NCBI RefSeq assembly: GCF_002288925.2
Contig: NW_022098094.1
Span: forward strand, 314,223 to 378,222
DNA length: 64,000 bases
DNA from: Delphinapterus leucas
Taxonomy: Eukaryota > Chordata > Mammalia > Artiodactyla > Monodontidae
Direction of reading: 5' to 3'
The position numbers were made by a program, and so were the translations under genes. Under the pieces are notes generated by a model. That model had not been told where the DNA came from. It saw only the letters and a list, made by a program, of their open reading frames with translations, and searched no databases. This document shows, piece after piece, positions 12,055 through 23,039 of this stretch (the first letter of the stretch is position 1; each line of letters starts with the position of its first letter).

Positions 12055-12428
12055 TTTTAATTTTTATATTTTTTATACAATTTTAAAGGTTACACTCCAT
12101 TTACAGTTATAACAGAATATTGACTATATTCCCCGTGCTGTACAATACATCCTTGTAGCCTGTCTTACACCCAGTAGTTTGTGCCTCCCCTCCCCCACCC
12201 CTATGTTGCCCCTCCCCCACTCTCCCCACTGGTAACCACTAGTTTGTTCTCTATATCTGTGAGTCTGCTTCTTTTTTGTTATATCCACTACTTTGTTGTA
12301 TTTTTTAGATACCACATATAAGTGATATCATACAGTATTTGTCTTTCTCTGTCTGACGTACTTCACTGAACATAATACCCTCCAAGTCCATCCATGGTGC
12401 TGTAAATGGCAAAATTTCGTTCTTCTTT
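12055..12428 (-). repeat. L1 3' region, antisense (left part of a split copy)
   Basis: Contains AAAGGTTACACTCCATTTAC, TTGACTATATTCCCCGTGCT and ACATAATACCCTCCAAGTCC. It continues at 13001 with TTTATGGCTGAGTAATATTC, so one old L1 has been split by a later insertion. Confidence 0.8.
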
Positions 12429-13000
12429 TTTTTTTAAGTTTTTTTTTTAAACATCTTTATTGGAGTATAATTGCTTTACAATGGTGTGTTAGTTTCTTCT
12501 TTATAAAAAAGTGAATCAGCTATACATATACATATATCCCCATATCTCTTCCCTCTTGCATCTCCCTCTCACCCTCCCTATCCCACCCCTCTAGGTGGTC
12601 ACAAAGCACCAAGCTGATCTCCCTGTGCTATGCGGCTGCTTCCCACTAGCTATCTATTTTACATTTTGTAGTGTATATATGTCCATGGCACTCTCTCACT
12701 TCGTCCCAGCTTACCCTTCCCCCTCCCCATGTCCTCAAGTCCATCCTCTAGTAGGTCTGCGTCTTTATTCCCGTCCTGCCCCTAGGTTCTTCATGACCTT
12801 ATTTTTTTAAGATTCCATATGTATGTGTTAGCATATGGTATTTGTTTTTCTCTTTCCAACTTACTTCACTCTGTATGACAGACTCTAGATCCATCCACCT
12901 CACTATAAAAACTCAATTTCGTTTCTTTTTACGGCTGAGTAATATTGCATTGTATATATGTGCCACATTTTCTTTATCCATTCATCTGTCGATGGACATT
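12429..13000 (-). mobile_element. Younger 5'-truncated L1 inserted in an older L1, antisense
   Basis: T-rich tail, then ATCTTTATTGGAGTATAATTGC and ATCCTCTAGTAGGTCTGCGT, typical of a younger cetartiodactyl L1 3' UTR in reverse. The identical 10-mer GTTCTTCTTT flanks it at 12419-12428 and 13001-13010. It stops at a truncated 5' end within the 'sub-terminal' ATTCATCTGTCGATGGACAT block. Confidence 0.85.
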
Positions 13001-13010
13001 GTTCTTCTTT

Positions 13011-13048
13011 ATGGCTGAGTAATATTCCATTGTGTGTGTGTGTGTATA

Positions 13049-13105
<57 letters not shown>

Positions 13106-13140
13106 CTTGTCTTCTTTATCCATTCTGTCAGTGGACTTGG
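13011..13140 (-). repeat. Right part of the split old L1, with (GT)n(AT)n microsatellite
   Basis: Resumes the older L1 at ATGGCTGAGTAATATTCCAT. A (GT)n run then passes into an almost perfect (AT)n run from about 13045 to 13099, followed by CTTCTTTATCCATTCTGTCA of the L1. Confidence 0.85.
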
Positions 13141-13149
13141 AAATTGACC

Positions 13150-14260
13150 TCGGAAGCAAGAAACTGCCTCACCCAAGGTTGTATGTCCTACTGGGGTGAT
13201 TCACTGCCGCTGACTGCTGGTGCCCGTACACAAAGCCCCGGCCCCCGCCTAAACTTAAGACAACTCGCAAAGCTCCCCAGCCCAGCAAAGCCTCAGCTGC
13301 CACTGCTTTGCCAGCTGGCTCCTCCCTTGGCCCAGTCTCGCCATCCTCATCTCCTCACAGGTGTGTCTCCAAGAACAGTCACCCAAACCTGCACATAGCT
13401 CTCTGTCTCAGAGTCTGTCTGGGGACCCTGACTTCAGACACACAGAGGACACACACACCACATCGTCAGCCTGGGTACCAGCACCTTCTTTGGGGTCAGG
13501 GGCTCCCATGTCTCCACCTCCTTCACGTGGGTTCTGACCCAGAGCACTCACGCAGTGTTCATTGAATGAATGAATGAATGAAAACAAAGTGTGGTGGATG
13601 AGATGGGAGAAGTTTGGGATTATGTTCAGGCATATCAAAGTGAAAAACAGGAAAAATTCACATAAAGTCACTTTTAAGGCAATTTCTGAGAGAGCATGGA
13701 AAATGACCCTGGGGAGCGTATGTTGAGATGGTACAACTTTTACTATATTGCCCAGTGGGCGTTTTTGTTATCTTTTCAGCAAAACGCCTTCAGATTTGGC
13801 AGGTGGGTGGTAGGACTTGAAGTGGCCGGCAGCCTATGACCTGAAGGGGTGCGGATGCTCTCAGCTCCTTGCTGACTCTCTCCCAGGGACCCACAGGCAG
13901 GTCACGGCTGTTCTCAGCTGAGCCATGTCTTTATCCATTCCCCCTCCCGCCCCAGCCCTGAGCTCTGCTGACACCGGCCTTGAATTTCTGGCTAAGGTCT
14001 GTGGGCTCCTCTGTACCTCTCCCACCAGGCGGGTCTGCTGGCTGCCAGGCTTCCATCCAGGGACTTTGCACTTGGCTTTTCTTCTCTCAACCTTGAGGCC
14101 ACCCTAAGAGGCTGTTCGTATCCTTCAAGAATCCATTCTGCGGTGAGCTCACGACAGTCCCAAGGGCAGGAATCTGGCCTAGCTGTTCTTCTTTGCCCTG
14201 TAGCAAAGAGTAATTATTACTGGGATTTTTCCACTTTTGTTGACCTTTTCCATGGTCACA
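13150..14260. other. Unique non-coding stretch
   Basis: No gene recognised. A short (GAAT)n run lies at 13562-13582. Open frames of up to 146 aa are not supported by domains. Confidence 0.45.
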
Positions 14261-14271
14261 AGGAGTTCGAT

Positions 14272-14477
14272 TTTTTTTTTTTTTTGCGGTACGCGGGCCT
14301 CTCACTGCCGTGGCCTCTCCCGTTGCGGAGCACAGGCTCCGGACGCGCAGGCTCAGCGGCCATGGCTCACGGGCCCAGCTGCTCTGCGGCACGTGGGATC
14401 TTCCCGGACCGGGGCACGAACCCGTGTCCCCTGCATCGGCAGGTGGACTCTCAACCACTGCGCCACCAGGGAAGCCC
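14272..14477 (-). repeat. CHR-1-type SINE, antisense
   Basis: Complete copy with T tail at the left and head at the right. The 11-bp direct repeat AGGAGTTCGAT lies at 14261-14271 and 14478-14488. Confidence 0.95.
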
Positions 14478-14584
14478 AGGAGTTCGATCTTTTACTAGAC
14501 TTTTTGTTCTTCCTTCACTCAGGCTCTTTCCAGATACAATCGTTGTCCAACACTTGGACTGGAAGGTCCCGGAGAGGCAATAGT

Positions 14585-14800
14585 AATAAATTAACACTTA
14601 TTGAGTGCTGCTGATATGATGAGCTAAGGCTTAGGCTATACACACATCCCAACACTCCTAGGAGATGCAGTCCAGGGAGGGTAAGTAGCTTGTCCAGTTT
14701 ACTGCAGATGAAGTAAAGTTTCGGGAAGCTGCCCAAGGTAACACAACGAGTCAGGGCTGGGATTTGAGCCCGGCAGTCTGGCTCTGCAGGCCACCCACTG
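14585..14800 (-). repeat. MIR SINE, antisense
   Basis: Reverse-strand MIR order: TTAACACTTATTGAGTGCTG, GAGGGTAAGTAGCTTGTCC, CCCAAGGTAACACAACGAGT, GGGATTTGAGCCCGGCAGTC. Confidence 0.85.
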
Positions 14801-14849
14801 GGGTACCCCTAGACGGGACTGCTCTGCTGAATACTGTGGCAGTTTTCAA

Positions 14850-14965
14850 AGAGCCCTAGGTCACATGGGTTATAATCTCAGCTCTGTTTTGGACTTCCTG
14901 GGTGAGCTCCGGAGAATCACCCAGCTCTTCTGGGCCTTAGTGAAACAAGACTGTTTTTCTGGGTT
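14850..14965 (+). repeat. MIR SINE fragment
   Basis: TATAATCTCAGCTCTGTTTT, then AATCACCCAGCTCTTCTGGG, resembles the sense MIR core. Diverged. Confidence 0.5.
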
Positions 14966-15063
14966 ACCTTGAAGATTCACACTGGCTGGGTGATTCTAGA
15001 AACCCTCTTTCTTCTTCCCTCCATCAGTTAAAATCTTCCTCTCCTAGCCCATCTTCCCATTCT

Positions 15064-15266
15064 TTTTTTTTTTTTTTTGGGTACGCGGGCCTCTCACTGT
15101 TGTGGTCTCTCCCGTTGTGGAGCACAGGCTCCGGATGCGCAGGCTCAGCAGCCATGGCTCACGGGCCCAGCCGCTCCGCGGCATGTGGGATCTTCCCGGA
15201 CCGGGACACGAACCTGTGTCCCCTGCATCGGCAGGCAGACTCTCAACCACTGCACCACCAGGGAAG
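15064..15266 (-). repeat. CHR-1-type SINE, antisense
   Basis: T tail, GGGTACGCGGGCCTCTCACT and head in reverse. The flanking direct repeat CCCATCTTCCCATTCTT is found near 15048-15063 and at 15267-15283. Confidence 0.95.
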
Positions 15267-15289
15267 CCCATCTTCCCATTCTTGACATA

Positions 15290-17170
15290 GAACACCGGTG
15301 GCATTTGGGGAGAAAGGATAGTTTCCTGGTACAAAGAAAACTTCAATGCCTACTCCCTTTCAGGGAAGAGGTGAACAGCTGGTTTGCTACTGGTGCCAAC
15401 TCTTGCAATATGCTTAAGTATGGGTGCCCCGATCAGCAAAGAAACTCTATGGTTCCAGCCAGCATCAGAAGGTGGTTCAGAAGTGTTATTCTCTCATGAG
15501 CTACGGGAATTAATAGGGAACTTGATATCGTTTAACTGCCTCTCGGAGGGCAAGACAGTTTATTGTTGCTATTTTAGTTTCTTCCTGGTGTCGGATAATA
15601 TTAACTAGTTAACATCTGACATCCTAAGTCTTTGTACTGTGCTTAAAATTTCCTTTAAGGGACAATCAAACAAAGAGAGTCACAGTGTTTCAGCTTGTTG
15701 GCCGTGGAATGTGATTTAGCCACCAGAGTGGCCAGATGACGGCAGCGTGACATCTGTCTCAGCTGGCCTGTGGCCCAAACAGAAAGGAGCGATAGTTTTG
15801 GCCTAAGAACCTGTTTTCCCTTGTAAAAGGTAAATATCTTATGGGTAACATATCAAGGTAGTATTCATGAGTTGTTCCCACCAGTATGGAGTTATACAAT
15901 TCTTAATAGAGAAACTGTAATTTAAGAGCAGCTTTTCTTAGAGGGAGCAAGTGAATTTCTCATTTTCTCATTTCTCTTTCTGGCAAAAGTGCTTGAAAAT
16001 ATCCAGTATCCAATATCTCCCCTCCCTTTCTGTCCTCTTTTAAGTCCACTCCCATGGAGCTTTCTCCTCCTCAACCCCGTGAAATCCTTCTTCTCAAGGA
16101 CACTAGCAACCTCTGTGCTGTCAAATCTCACTGTCCATTCTCTCTCCTGCTTTGCCTGACCTGTCAGCACCACTGACCTTCTGGGGGCCTGGATGGATTC
16201 CCCACATGCTGGGTTGGGGGTGTGCTGTACAGAGAGGAACATGAGCCTGGAGGATTCACCACTTTGGCAGCAAGCGGAAGGAGCCTGCTGTTTGGGGAGA
16301 GACGTTACTCCACACTGAAAACTGCTTGCTGTGAACACGACCCTGAGAAACAGCCTTGGTAAAGAGCGGTGAGGCCACACAGTCTCAGTATACCTGGCAA
16401 GAGTATGCAGGGACACCCAGGGCCCAGGGCCGTTCGCCTCTCCCAGCAGCGTGTCCCAAAGGCCATCATTCTCCAGTTCTCAAACGTCAGGTCTCCAGCC
16501 TAGCCCTGACTACTGATGATTGGCAAATATCCCATCATTAACCTACACCTCATCACGTGATGTATGTAACCGTAACCAACGCGCTGATCATCTACCATGG
16601 CGTGAGCCTGGAAGTGGCCTCCTTTAATCTCCACAGCCTCCCAGAAAGGGCAATATTTCCCAGCTCATACAGGCTACTAATTCAATCAGTGAAGTCAGTG
16701 GTGGAACTGAGATTCCCAGCTGGGTCTGCCTGGTTCCAAAGCCTCTTGTCTCGATGCCTCTCACACTTCCCGACTCAGTCTGCCGCGTTGCATGAAGTGC
16801 ACACATGGGAGGGGATGAGGGAAGAGGCATGGACCAAGGATCACACGTTGAGGGACCTTGAAGAAGCCAAGAGGTGAACTTTTTACAAGAGGGACGTGAG
16901 CATCAGGACACGAGAGCTTAGGTAGATAAAGTCTGAGATGGGGCCAGCGCCTGACTCCTGGAGTAGAAAAGGCATTAGTGGTGGAAGCTCCTCGTCTTCT
17001 CTGACTACTAGACTGTCAGTCAGAGCCGGGTTTTCAGATTAGCTGATTGATAGCTTGTCTACGTCATAAGATACGGAGAACTTGAGGCGATGTCCTTCCA
17101 GAGGTGGAGGGGAGGTAAGGGAACGTAGGGCTGCAGGACCGGCCTGCTGGGAGTGGAGGTGACCCAGGGA
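15290..17170. other. Mostly unique non-coding stretch with old MIR and L2 pieces
   Basis: An L2-like block lies near 16070-16185 (CTGTCCATTCTCTCTCCTGC, then CTGACCTGTCAGCACCACTG) and an antisense MIR near 16610-16745. The 164-aa reverse open frame at 15922-16416 crosses the L2 piece and shows no domain. No exon supported. Confidence 0.5.
16610..16745 (-). repeat. MIR SINE fragment, antisense
   Basis: CTTTAATCTCCACAGCCTCC, GTGGTGGAACTGAGATTCCC and GGGTCTGCCTGGTTCCAAAG follow the reverse MIR order. Confidence 0.65.
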
Positions 17171-17174
17171 AGGA

Positions 17175-17338
17175 GGCTGCTGGTCTCTGGAGTCAGGCAG
17201 ACCCGGTTCAAACCCCCAGGCCATCACCTCTTAGCTCTTTGGAGAACCCTTTCACATCCCAGACTCTACATCTTTCTCATTTATGAAATAGGCATTGTGA
17301 TACCCGTGTCTCAGGTTTTTGTGGGAATTGAATGCGCT
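17175..17338 (+). repeat. MIR SINE
   Basis: GGTCTCTGGAGTCAGGCAGA, GGTTCAAACCCCCAGGCCAT, TCATTTATGAAATAGGCATT and GAATTGAATGCGCTAAAGCA are in sense MIR order. Confidence 0.8.
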
Positions 17339-17423
17339 AAAGCACTGTCTCAGGTGTACAGATTTGAATGTGGTTGAAAAAGAGATCATTACACTTTCAA
17401 CTCCAAAGTAGTGTTATGTAGAG

Positions 17424-17562
17424 CAACTAAGCCCATGCGCCACAACTACTGAGCCTGCGCTCTAGAGCCCACGAGCCACAATTACTGAGCCCACGCACCT
17501 GGAGCCTGTGCTCCCAACAAGAGAAGCCACCGCAATGAGAAGCCCGCGCACACTGCACACAG
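17424..17562 (+). repeat. Truncated older CHR-type SINE, sense
   Basis: Body modules AGAGCAACTAAGCCCATGCG, CACAACTACTGAGCCTGCGC and GAAGCCACCGCAATGAGAAG are present. Both the head and the A-rich tail are missing. Confidence 0.85.
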
Positions 17563-17564
17563 CG

Positions 17565-18025
17565 GAGGCTTGTTTTACCCTGTCCTCACCAGCATGATGC
17601 TCATTTGCTCATTTGTGTCACGTGTTCATCATTTAACACGGGACACCAAGATCTTCTTTCCCAAACACGTCACCCCACCCCCAAATCTGAGAGCCAGGTT
17701 GTGATTCAGACCCTGTTGTTAATCTGAATTTCCACTTAGGGCACTGGAACCTCTAATATTTCATATGATGAAAAATTACTTTTTCCCTCCGTGAAGAATG
17801 TGACAGTGACCACAAGGACATAGGATGATCCTATCATATCGGGATACCATCCTATCTTCCTTCTTCCTCTCTTCATGTCTTGGCCTCCCTCTCTTCTCTG
17901 AGCAACTTGTGTTGTTCTAAGATCGTTGATGGCTTTCACCAGTAGCCCCTTGATGTATTGTGGACAGTCTGGAGTTACTTTTGGGGGGTTAGCATTCGAC
18001 AGTATTTACAACATGTCTTGGACCT
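17565..18025. other. Unassigned non-coding stretch
   Basis: No gene or named repeat recognised. Confidence 0.45.
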
Positions 18026-18029
18026 GCTT

Positions 18030-18660
18030 TCCTCTCTTCTGTGATGTGAGGCCCTGCTGTTATCCTGACAGCTCGGACTTTACTCTGTGACCCCTGTGGA
18101 TTTTTCCAAACCTATAAGGTGGTGCTCTTCCATCATGATCCCCCGGGCAGTCCCACTTGTCCCCAAGGCTCAGCTATGATCTTGGTGCAAAATCTGTAAC
18201 TAAATCTACATTTTGCCACTGAGCTCCAGGCCTGCTTCTTTATTAACCTAGTAGATACTTCCACCTGGATATGCTAAAGGGCCTTTAAACTCAGTATGTC
18301 CAAAATGGAAATGGTTATTCCTTGACCTCACAAACCTTCTTGCTCCTCTCCTCTGTCCTCCATATCGCTTGATAGTACTGTTGACCCTTTAGTTCTTTAA
18401 GCTAGAAAATGAGGGTCTTTAAATCCTCACCATGCATACCCCGTATTGCACAAACAAAGGCTTTCTGGCCTTTTTGTCTCCAAGCATCCTTCATCTTAGC
18501 CAGAATGGCCTTCCTAAATTGGACAAGAGTTCATAATTCTCCTCAGCTGAAGATCCTTCAATAGCCACCCATCTTGCCAGGATGAAGTTAGAAATCCTTA
18601 GTTTACTTGGTGGTAACTTGGTCTCTGCTAACTCTCCAGTTTTGCTGGTTTAATAGGCAA
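18030..18660 (+). repeat. Ancient L2-like LINE fragment
   Basis: ACTTCCACCTGGATATGCTA, CTCAGTATGTCCAAAATGGA and GATCCTTCAATAGCCACCCA follow the order of the L2-type reverse-transcriptase C-terminal and 3' region in sense orientation. It is very diverged and carries no open frame. Confidence 0.55.
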
Positions 18661-19648
18661 ATCCTCTCGCACAAGGACTTGCATGGATTCGGATTGTTTT
18701 TTATTTGAGATTTGTCATCACCCTCTCCTCTGTTTCTGATGACAAATTCCTAGGGGGCGAGCACTGTGCTTTACGGTTTGTGGAATTTCCAAAAGCTTCA
18801 CAGGGAGCCGGGTCGCCTGCATGGAGCCCTTTGTTTGCACGGTTTGCCCTGACGAGGCAGCAAAGTTGGGAGACAGGCACCTTGCAGGCCCGTCACCTCT
18901 GCCAGCCATGGCTGAGGGACCTGCCGTGAAACCTAGGTCTTTTGGGTTTCCTTGTCTGTGAAATAAGCTTGTTGATGGGAGTTTCATCTCTAGGTTTTCC
19001 TCAAACTCTTGTCTGTCTGTGGTCACAATCCTGGGCTCATGCAATGTCACAGCCACACACGAGAGGGAAGCATTGGCTAAGCTGTGTTGAGAAGCCCACG
19101 TCAGCTTGACTCTACCTTGGAAGTTGATTTTGCTTTGTTTCAGCAAATAATGGTGACGAAGATCACGGTAGAGTGAATGCAGTTTATCTCTCAGAGCATG
19201 AGGGTTGCATAATGTCATTATTTGTCTGGACAGGAGGATCCCTTAACCTACCCAGAGGGGCACATGAGTCAGAGGGGGTGGTGTCCACCAACCCTTCAAC
19301 CCTATGAGGGATGACACCAAAGTTCTCTTTGCAAAGTGGGCCAGGATCACTTTCCTGGAGTCCAACTGAAATCCTTCTGACTGAAATAAGCTCTTCTGAT
19401 CCTGTCCCAAGTGGGGATGAATAACAGATTGGGGGACTGTATAAGAAAACTTCAAATATTTAAAATGATTCATTGCCAATATTACATCTCGGTTTATTTC
19501 AGGATGAAAAATTTCAATTTGTTCAAACTCTTTTTTCCTCACAGGATGCTTTGAGTTCTGCCTTTGGCTGTGGCATAAGAATTTGCTAATAAGGATTCTG
19601 ACCATGAATCCAAGGCAGAGCACAGATAGATCAGTGTCTCACTGAGGA
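18661..19648. other. Unique non-coding stretch with a 166-aa open frame
   Basis: The minus-strand open frame 18718-19218 is among the longest non-repeat frames in the window, but it shows no domain, signal peptide or similarity I recognise. Its flanks have no promoter or splice structure, so I do not call it a gene. Confidence 0.45.
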
Positions 19649-19649
19649 A

Positions 19650-20045
19650 TACTTAGAGCCACTCACATCCTTAGAGGAGCTCAACGTTTTGGAAATACCT
19701 GTTGTCTTTACCTGTGGAGAACGAAGGGCACGTTCCCTCTGCAGGCTCCAGGGGAGACTCCTTCCTGCCTCTTCCAGCTTCTGCTGGTTCCAGGGGTTCC
19801 TGGGCTTGGGGCTGCATCCCTCCCGTCTCTGCCCCCCATCTTCACCCTGCCTCCTCTTCTATGTCTTCCCCTTTTCTGTCTCTTATAAGGACACTTATCC
19901 TTGGATTTGGGGCCCACCTGGATAATGAAGGATGATCTCATCTCAAGATCCTTAACGTAATTACACCCGCAGAGAACCTTTACCCAAATATCTCATTTAT
20001 AGGGTGAACATATCTTTTGGGAGCCACCATTCAATCCATCCTAAG
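19650..20045. repeat. Old interspersed repeat, family not assigned
   Basis: Contains GGCTCCAGGGGAGACTCCTT, CCTCTTCCAGCTTCTGCTGG, CTTATAAGGACACTTATCCT and TGGGGCCCACCTGGATAATG. This block order is found in a very common old mammalian repeat, and the 43,250-43,600 segment resembles another part of the same family. I could not settle the name without a library search. Confidence 0.6.
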
Positions 20046-20544
20046 ACCTCTTCACTTTTCAGCAGGGAGCGCTTGTCTTATGTCTTCTCTGAAGACTTTT
20101 ATATGTGTTTTTATGTATGAGGATGGATTTATAGTCACGACCGATAATACTTCCATATGTGCCCTGCAAACCTGGATGTTGCAGACTTTAGTGGTTCTCA
20201 GCCTCAAGTACCATCATTATTCAAATCTAACATGTTGACAGTTGTAAGATGCACTATTACTTTATGTGCTACCTAAGAAAGAAAAAACTGCCAGTTAAGT
20301 GATGACCTACTGTCAAGTTTAAGATGCACCTTGATTTCACTTTATGTGAGAGAATGTGCAACTGATGAAATGCAGCATAACCTATAAAAAGTCAACGTGA
20401 ATCATGAAAGTTTTAAACATTAGGATAAAGAATGTCTAAAGTAACAGTGGCTGTTTTGCCAGGAGAAGAAACTTCTCAGAGTAGGTATATTCAAATATCT
20501 TAGTAGATTTCCTGTAAAAGCCTGGTTAGATGGTGGTTTTGTCA
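20046..20544. other. Unassigned non-coding stretch
   Basis: AT-rich. No gene or named repeat recognised. AAGATGCACTATTACTTTAT and AAGATGCACCTTGATTTCAC occur as a loose internal repetition about 85 bp apart. Confidence 0.4.
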
Positions 20545-20770
20545 AGCTTTGGGGTCTGTACCAGTTACCTGGAGGTGCTTATTAAGTATATGGATTCCTG
20601 GTCTCACCTCCACTGATACATTGAATATAATACAGTTACCCCAGTAATACACTATACATCACTGCATAATGCTGATGTAGGAAGTTTGGGATAGAACCCC
20701 CAAATCTGCATTTTTAACAGGCAACCCTGAGATTCTGAAAGGGGTTATCTAGGAACCACTCTTGGAGGAA
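20545..20770 (+). repeat. MER5-like hAT-type DNA transposon remnant
   Basis: TTACCTGGAGGTGCTTATTA, ATTCCTGGTCTCACCTCC, ATCTGCATTTTTAACAGGC and AGGAACCACTCTTGGA follow the MER5 order, with a degraded right terminal repeat. A clearer copy is in AKR1C intron 6. Confidence 0.5.
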
Positions 20771-20814
20771 TATGGGATCAGACTGATGCGTTTTAGTTCC
20801 AAATATTCAAACTT

Positions 20815-21190
20815 TGTACTAAGACTTTTCAACAATAAAAAGGAACATATTGGTACATGCAGCAACATGGATGAGTCTCAAAAATAGTTTGGTAAATGAA
20901 AAAAGAAGATAAAAGACTACACATTGTATGATTCCATTTATATGAAATTTGTGGAAGAGGCAAAACTCTTTAGACAGAAAGGAGGTTAGAGGTTGCTTAG
21001 AACTGGGGTTTGGGAGCAATAAGTGCCTTCCAACGGGCACAGGGGAACTTTTTGGGGGTGTTGGAAATGTTCTGAAATGGGATTGTGGCAGTGATTGCAA
21101 AACTGTATAAATTTACTAAAAATCATTGGACTGCACATTTAGAATGAGTGAATTTCATGATATGTAAAGTATACCTCAATAAAATTGATG
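20815..21190 (+). repeat. L1 3' end fragment, sense
   Basis: GTACATGCAGCAACATGGAT, CACATTGTATGATTCCATTT, GATTGCAAAACTGTATAAAT and AAGTATACCTCAATAAAATT follow the L1 3' order and end in an A-rich tail. Confidence 0.8.
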
Positions 21191-23035
21191 AAAAATATCA
21201 ATAAATATAGCTATCGCTATTACTATTTCTCTCATTCCACGATTGGTCTAACCTTCCTGAGCCTGAAAACCAGGAACAGTGATGGCCATAGGTGCAAGCA
21301 GCTGCCCTGCAGGCTCTGCTCTTAGTCTGGATAGGTGCTCTTGGGGTGGAGCAAAGACCAGGGTCTCCTCAAGACTGGAGTGTGTCTCCTGATAACGCTT
21401 TTTGGACTCTGGACGCCTCTGCTCTTTCCACAGTTCATGGATTGTATAAGGTCTGGGGGCGGAGCAAACTCAGGATGCTGAAATCAGCTAGATTTTTGGT
21501 GTCAAAGGGGCAGTTCCATTGTCTGAAGTTGGAGTGTCTTTATTTGGGACTGATCTCCCAGCAACTAGTACAAATTCCCTGATGTGGATTCTTAGGAAGA
21601 TCTGGGTTAAGAAGGTGGGCTCCTAGACCAGCCCAAAGTCTGCACATTAGAAAAGCCAGATTTTCAATCTGTTGGGCTCCCTTGGCCAAGTGTGTTATAA
21701 CCAACAGATAACAGAGTCAACTGCACTCAAATCCTTGATATTTTTCCATGGCATAATCCATGTGTAATCCTTGGTCTTCTAGGTCATGATTTGGGAGGTT
21801 TACCTCTGGACAAGGGGCTTCAAGATCCAGCAATAATTACTCCTGTGTCCCTGTTTCAAAGAAGGTTGTCATTTTAGAACCAAGGCAAGATTTGAGGATA
21901 TAGTCCTGCAAAAGCAAATTTCAAAACTCTTAAACTTGTTCTTACAGGCATGAGCTAAAAAAAAAAAAAAAAAAAATCGGGAACAGTGTTTTTCACGTAG
22001 GAGAGACTCTGTAAATATTTGCTGAACTGAATTCTAGTTACAACACTTCCTGCAGCCCCACCTTTGCCAATCCCAACGTTTAGTAAAAGTGGCCCAAATT
22101 GTGTTAGTGCTACAGAATTTTTGCATTTCCCCAGGAGCAAGTTTTAACATCTCTAGTTACACATTCAGTGGACATTCTTACACTTACATAATCCAGTGTT
22201 CTGTGCCATTTGCATGGAGTACACAAGAAGACTGTATCCGACCAACAGGTAATGTTTACATAAAATGTTAAAATTGCTTAGAGAGGCTCCTATGAACACA
22301 GTCCCCGAGGACGTTTCTCTTCTACACTAATTCTCATTAGAGCATTCATGTTCACCAAGCGTGATCATCCAAAAATGTTTCTATACCATTAACTCCAGCC
22401 TCCCTCTTTCAAAAATGTTGCTGACTCACAGTGAACAAAGCTGTTTGATATAGCACAATAGGACTGCTAAGAATACATCCCCTGCTTTGCCTGCACACGT
22501 ACTGAGCCTCGCAGTTTCTCTCTCTTGGTACCACTGGATGGAAGGAAGCTCACGAAACGAGGGCTTTTATTTTTAAAAATCATTCTATTTCTTACAGCTC
22601 TCTTCCAGTGTTTCCATGGCTGGTGTCCAGCTTCACAGGAGGCGGAGGTGAGGCCACAGACCAAGGGTCTCTTGGTGCACTTATGTTTTTAAGGCTTATC
22701 GTAAGGTGTGTCTGCATTTGGCATGGAAACCAGATGAGATAAAGGCAAATAATAAGTGGCAGTCCTAGAAGTAGCAAACACTACCCCGAAAATGGCATGG
22801 GGAAGGGGTGCACCGCCTATAAAGATGTATTTAGATAACTGAGGGTCCGAAAGGGTAGACCTTTGGTGAGCAAATATTTGCTGTTCTCTCTACAGGGGCA
22901 CGTCTCTTTTACAAATGAGTGAGGAGAAAGAAGAGCAATTATTTACTTGTGGCACAAGAGAATGCTGGTTTATAACTCAAGATGTCCTCTTCTCTCCCTC
23001 CCTTCCTCTTGTCCCCTTCTTCATTCTGGAAAGCA
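21191..23035. other. Unassigned non-coding stretch
   Basis: No exon or named repeat recognised. An A run lies at 21957-21976. The 96-aa open frame at 21292-21582 (+) has a hydrophobic start but no recognised family and no splice context. Confidence 0.45.
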
Positions 23036-23039
23036 CTTC

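Noticed and set aside
15922..16416. 164-aa minus-strand open frame
   Set aside because: It crosses an L2-like fragment read on the wrong strand and has no recognisable domain.
18718..19218. 166-aa minus-strand open frame
   Set aside because: No domain, signal peptide, coiled coil or splice context. A frame of this length is expected by chance in 64 kb of moderately GC-rich DNA.
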